A stretch of 64,000 bases of DNA from Symbiodinium natans (taxonomy: Eukaryota; Sar; Dinophyceae; Suessiales; Symbiodiniaceae): NCBI GenBank assembly GCA_905221605.1, contig CAJNDS010000080.1:387501-451500 (forward strand), given 5' to 3'. Shown one piece after another: positions 63,569 through 64,000 of the stretch. Made by a program: the position numbers and the translations under genes. Under the pieces are notes generated by a model. The model was not told the DNA's origin, ran no database searches, and worked only from the letters and a program-made list of their open reading frames with translations. The stretch's first letter is position 1. Each line of letters starts with the position of its first letter.

Positions 63569-64000
63569 GACCATATACAAAGTGTAGGGTTTAGGGTTTA
63601 GGGTTTAGGGTTTAGGGCTTATTAGGGCTTAGGGTTTAGGGTTTAGGGTTTACGGCTTATGGAGTTCAGGTCATTTCCCCTATGTTCACTTGTATCCCCC
63701 TTAGGGAACATGGACCATAAACTGTTTAGGGTACGTCTCGTCCCCAAGGCTTCACTGGCAAGGGGCCTAAAGCGGACCGAACTCTCCAGATCCGAACTTC
63801 AGCTGTCAGGGCCTTCTTGCCTAGCTACCCAAAACAGGGGCGCAAACGACCGATGCCATGAAGATTCTGGGGTCCTTATTGTGGGAGACGAGGAAGTGCC
63901 TCGTTGGAACACTAGGTGCCTGAGCTGCAACTGAGGAACCCCGTGAGAACACGACTTCTTGAAGCCCCAGCCCAAAAAAAAACCTGGAGCATCTTGTAGA

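Larger units (their letters stand above)
1..64000. repeat. Interspersed TTTAGGG/CCCTAAA tracts, window-wide
   Basis: Tracts of the plant/dinoflagellate-type telomere heptamer, 2 to about 40 units long, recur every few hundred bases from 1 to 50 kb and again from 57 to 64 kb, in both orientations. They are almost absent from 45.2-48.0 kb and 48.9-56.9 kb. Degenerate units (TTTGGGG, TTTCGGG, TTCAGGG, CTTAGGG) are common. Several lie inside introns with good splice sites (11963-12121, 29901-29999). Because orientation flips repeatedly and genes are interspersed, this is interstitial sequence and not a chromosome end. Stretches not otherwise listed hold these tracts plus unique sequence in which I see no gene. 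Confidence 0.9.

Noticed and set aside
1-64000. Window as a chromosome end (telomere)
   Set aside because: Tracts occur in both orientations throughout and genes lie between them; no terminal unidirectional array is present.

Overview
The window looks like nuclear DNA of a dinoflagellate. The evidence is: pervasive TTTAGGG/CCCTAAA tracts, coding exons rich in G or C at third codon positions, splice sites of the form (G/C/A)|GT, GC or GA ... AG|G, armadillo and ankyrin-like proteins, a haemerythrin, and DGxIYAPPCNA-type beta-propeller-like repeats. No rRNA, CRISPR array, bacterial operon or standard transposase/reverse transcriptase gene was seen. No search could be run, so gene models rest on reading frame, codon use, splice-site phase and motif recognition by eye.

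Layout. 1-9.9 kb: short candidate exons among telomere-type tracts. 9.94-12.31 kb (minus): a GGDEF-like plus armadillo-repeat protein whose only clear intron carries a (CCCTAAA)n array. 14.3-16.7 kb (plus): a three-exon chain. 17.0-18.3 kb: a poly-G/poly-C block and a 0.69-kb inverted-repeat element with three 90-bp hairpin units. 19.4-24.4 kb: exons on both strands. 25.5-26.0 kb (minus): a two-exon haemerythrin. 27.6-28.3 kb (plus): a two-exon chain. 29.5-32.0 kb (minus): a four-exon ankyrin-like gene. 33.05-36.72 kb (plus): a phase-consistent four-exon gene starting at a strong ATG. 40.08-41.31 kb and 57.6-61.1 kb (minus): two genes of a beta-propeller-like family. 42.4-43.8 kb: two tandem-repeat fields. 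45.65-47.98 kb: an AATTGAATT palindromic higher-order repeat. 48.97-50.99 kb: a 2-kb GTT-type trinucleotide block. 51.7-56.15 kb (plus): a gene of about 25 tiny exons in an AT-rich island. 61.4-63.6 kb: further plus-strand exons.

Main message. Most genes here are invisible to simple ORF calling because they are cut into 50-190 nt exons. In many of them the telomere-type tract begins exactly at the exon end, so the apparent 5' splice site is GTTTAGGG or GTAGGG, and some 3' splice sites are CCCTAAG or CCCTAACCCAG. Exons tend to have CCCTAAA on the left and TTTAGGG on the right whichever strand is coding, which would let the two ends of an intron pair. The separate 51.7-56.15 kb gene has a different architecture: introns of about 45-90 nt and an AT-rich setting.
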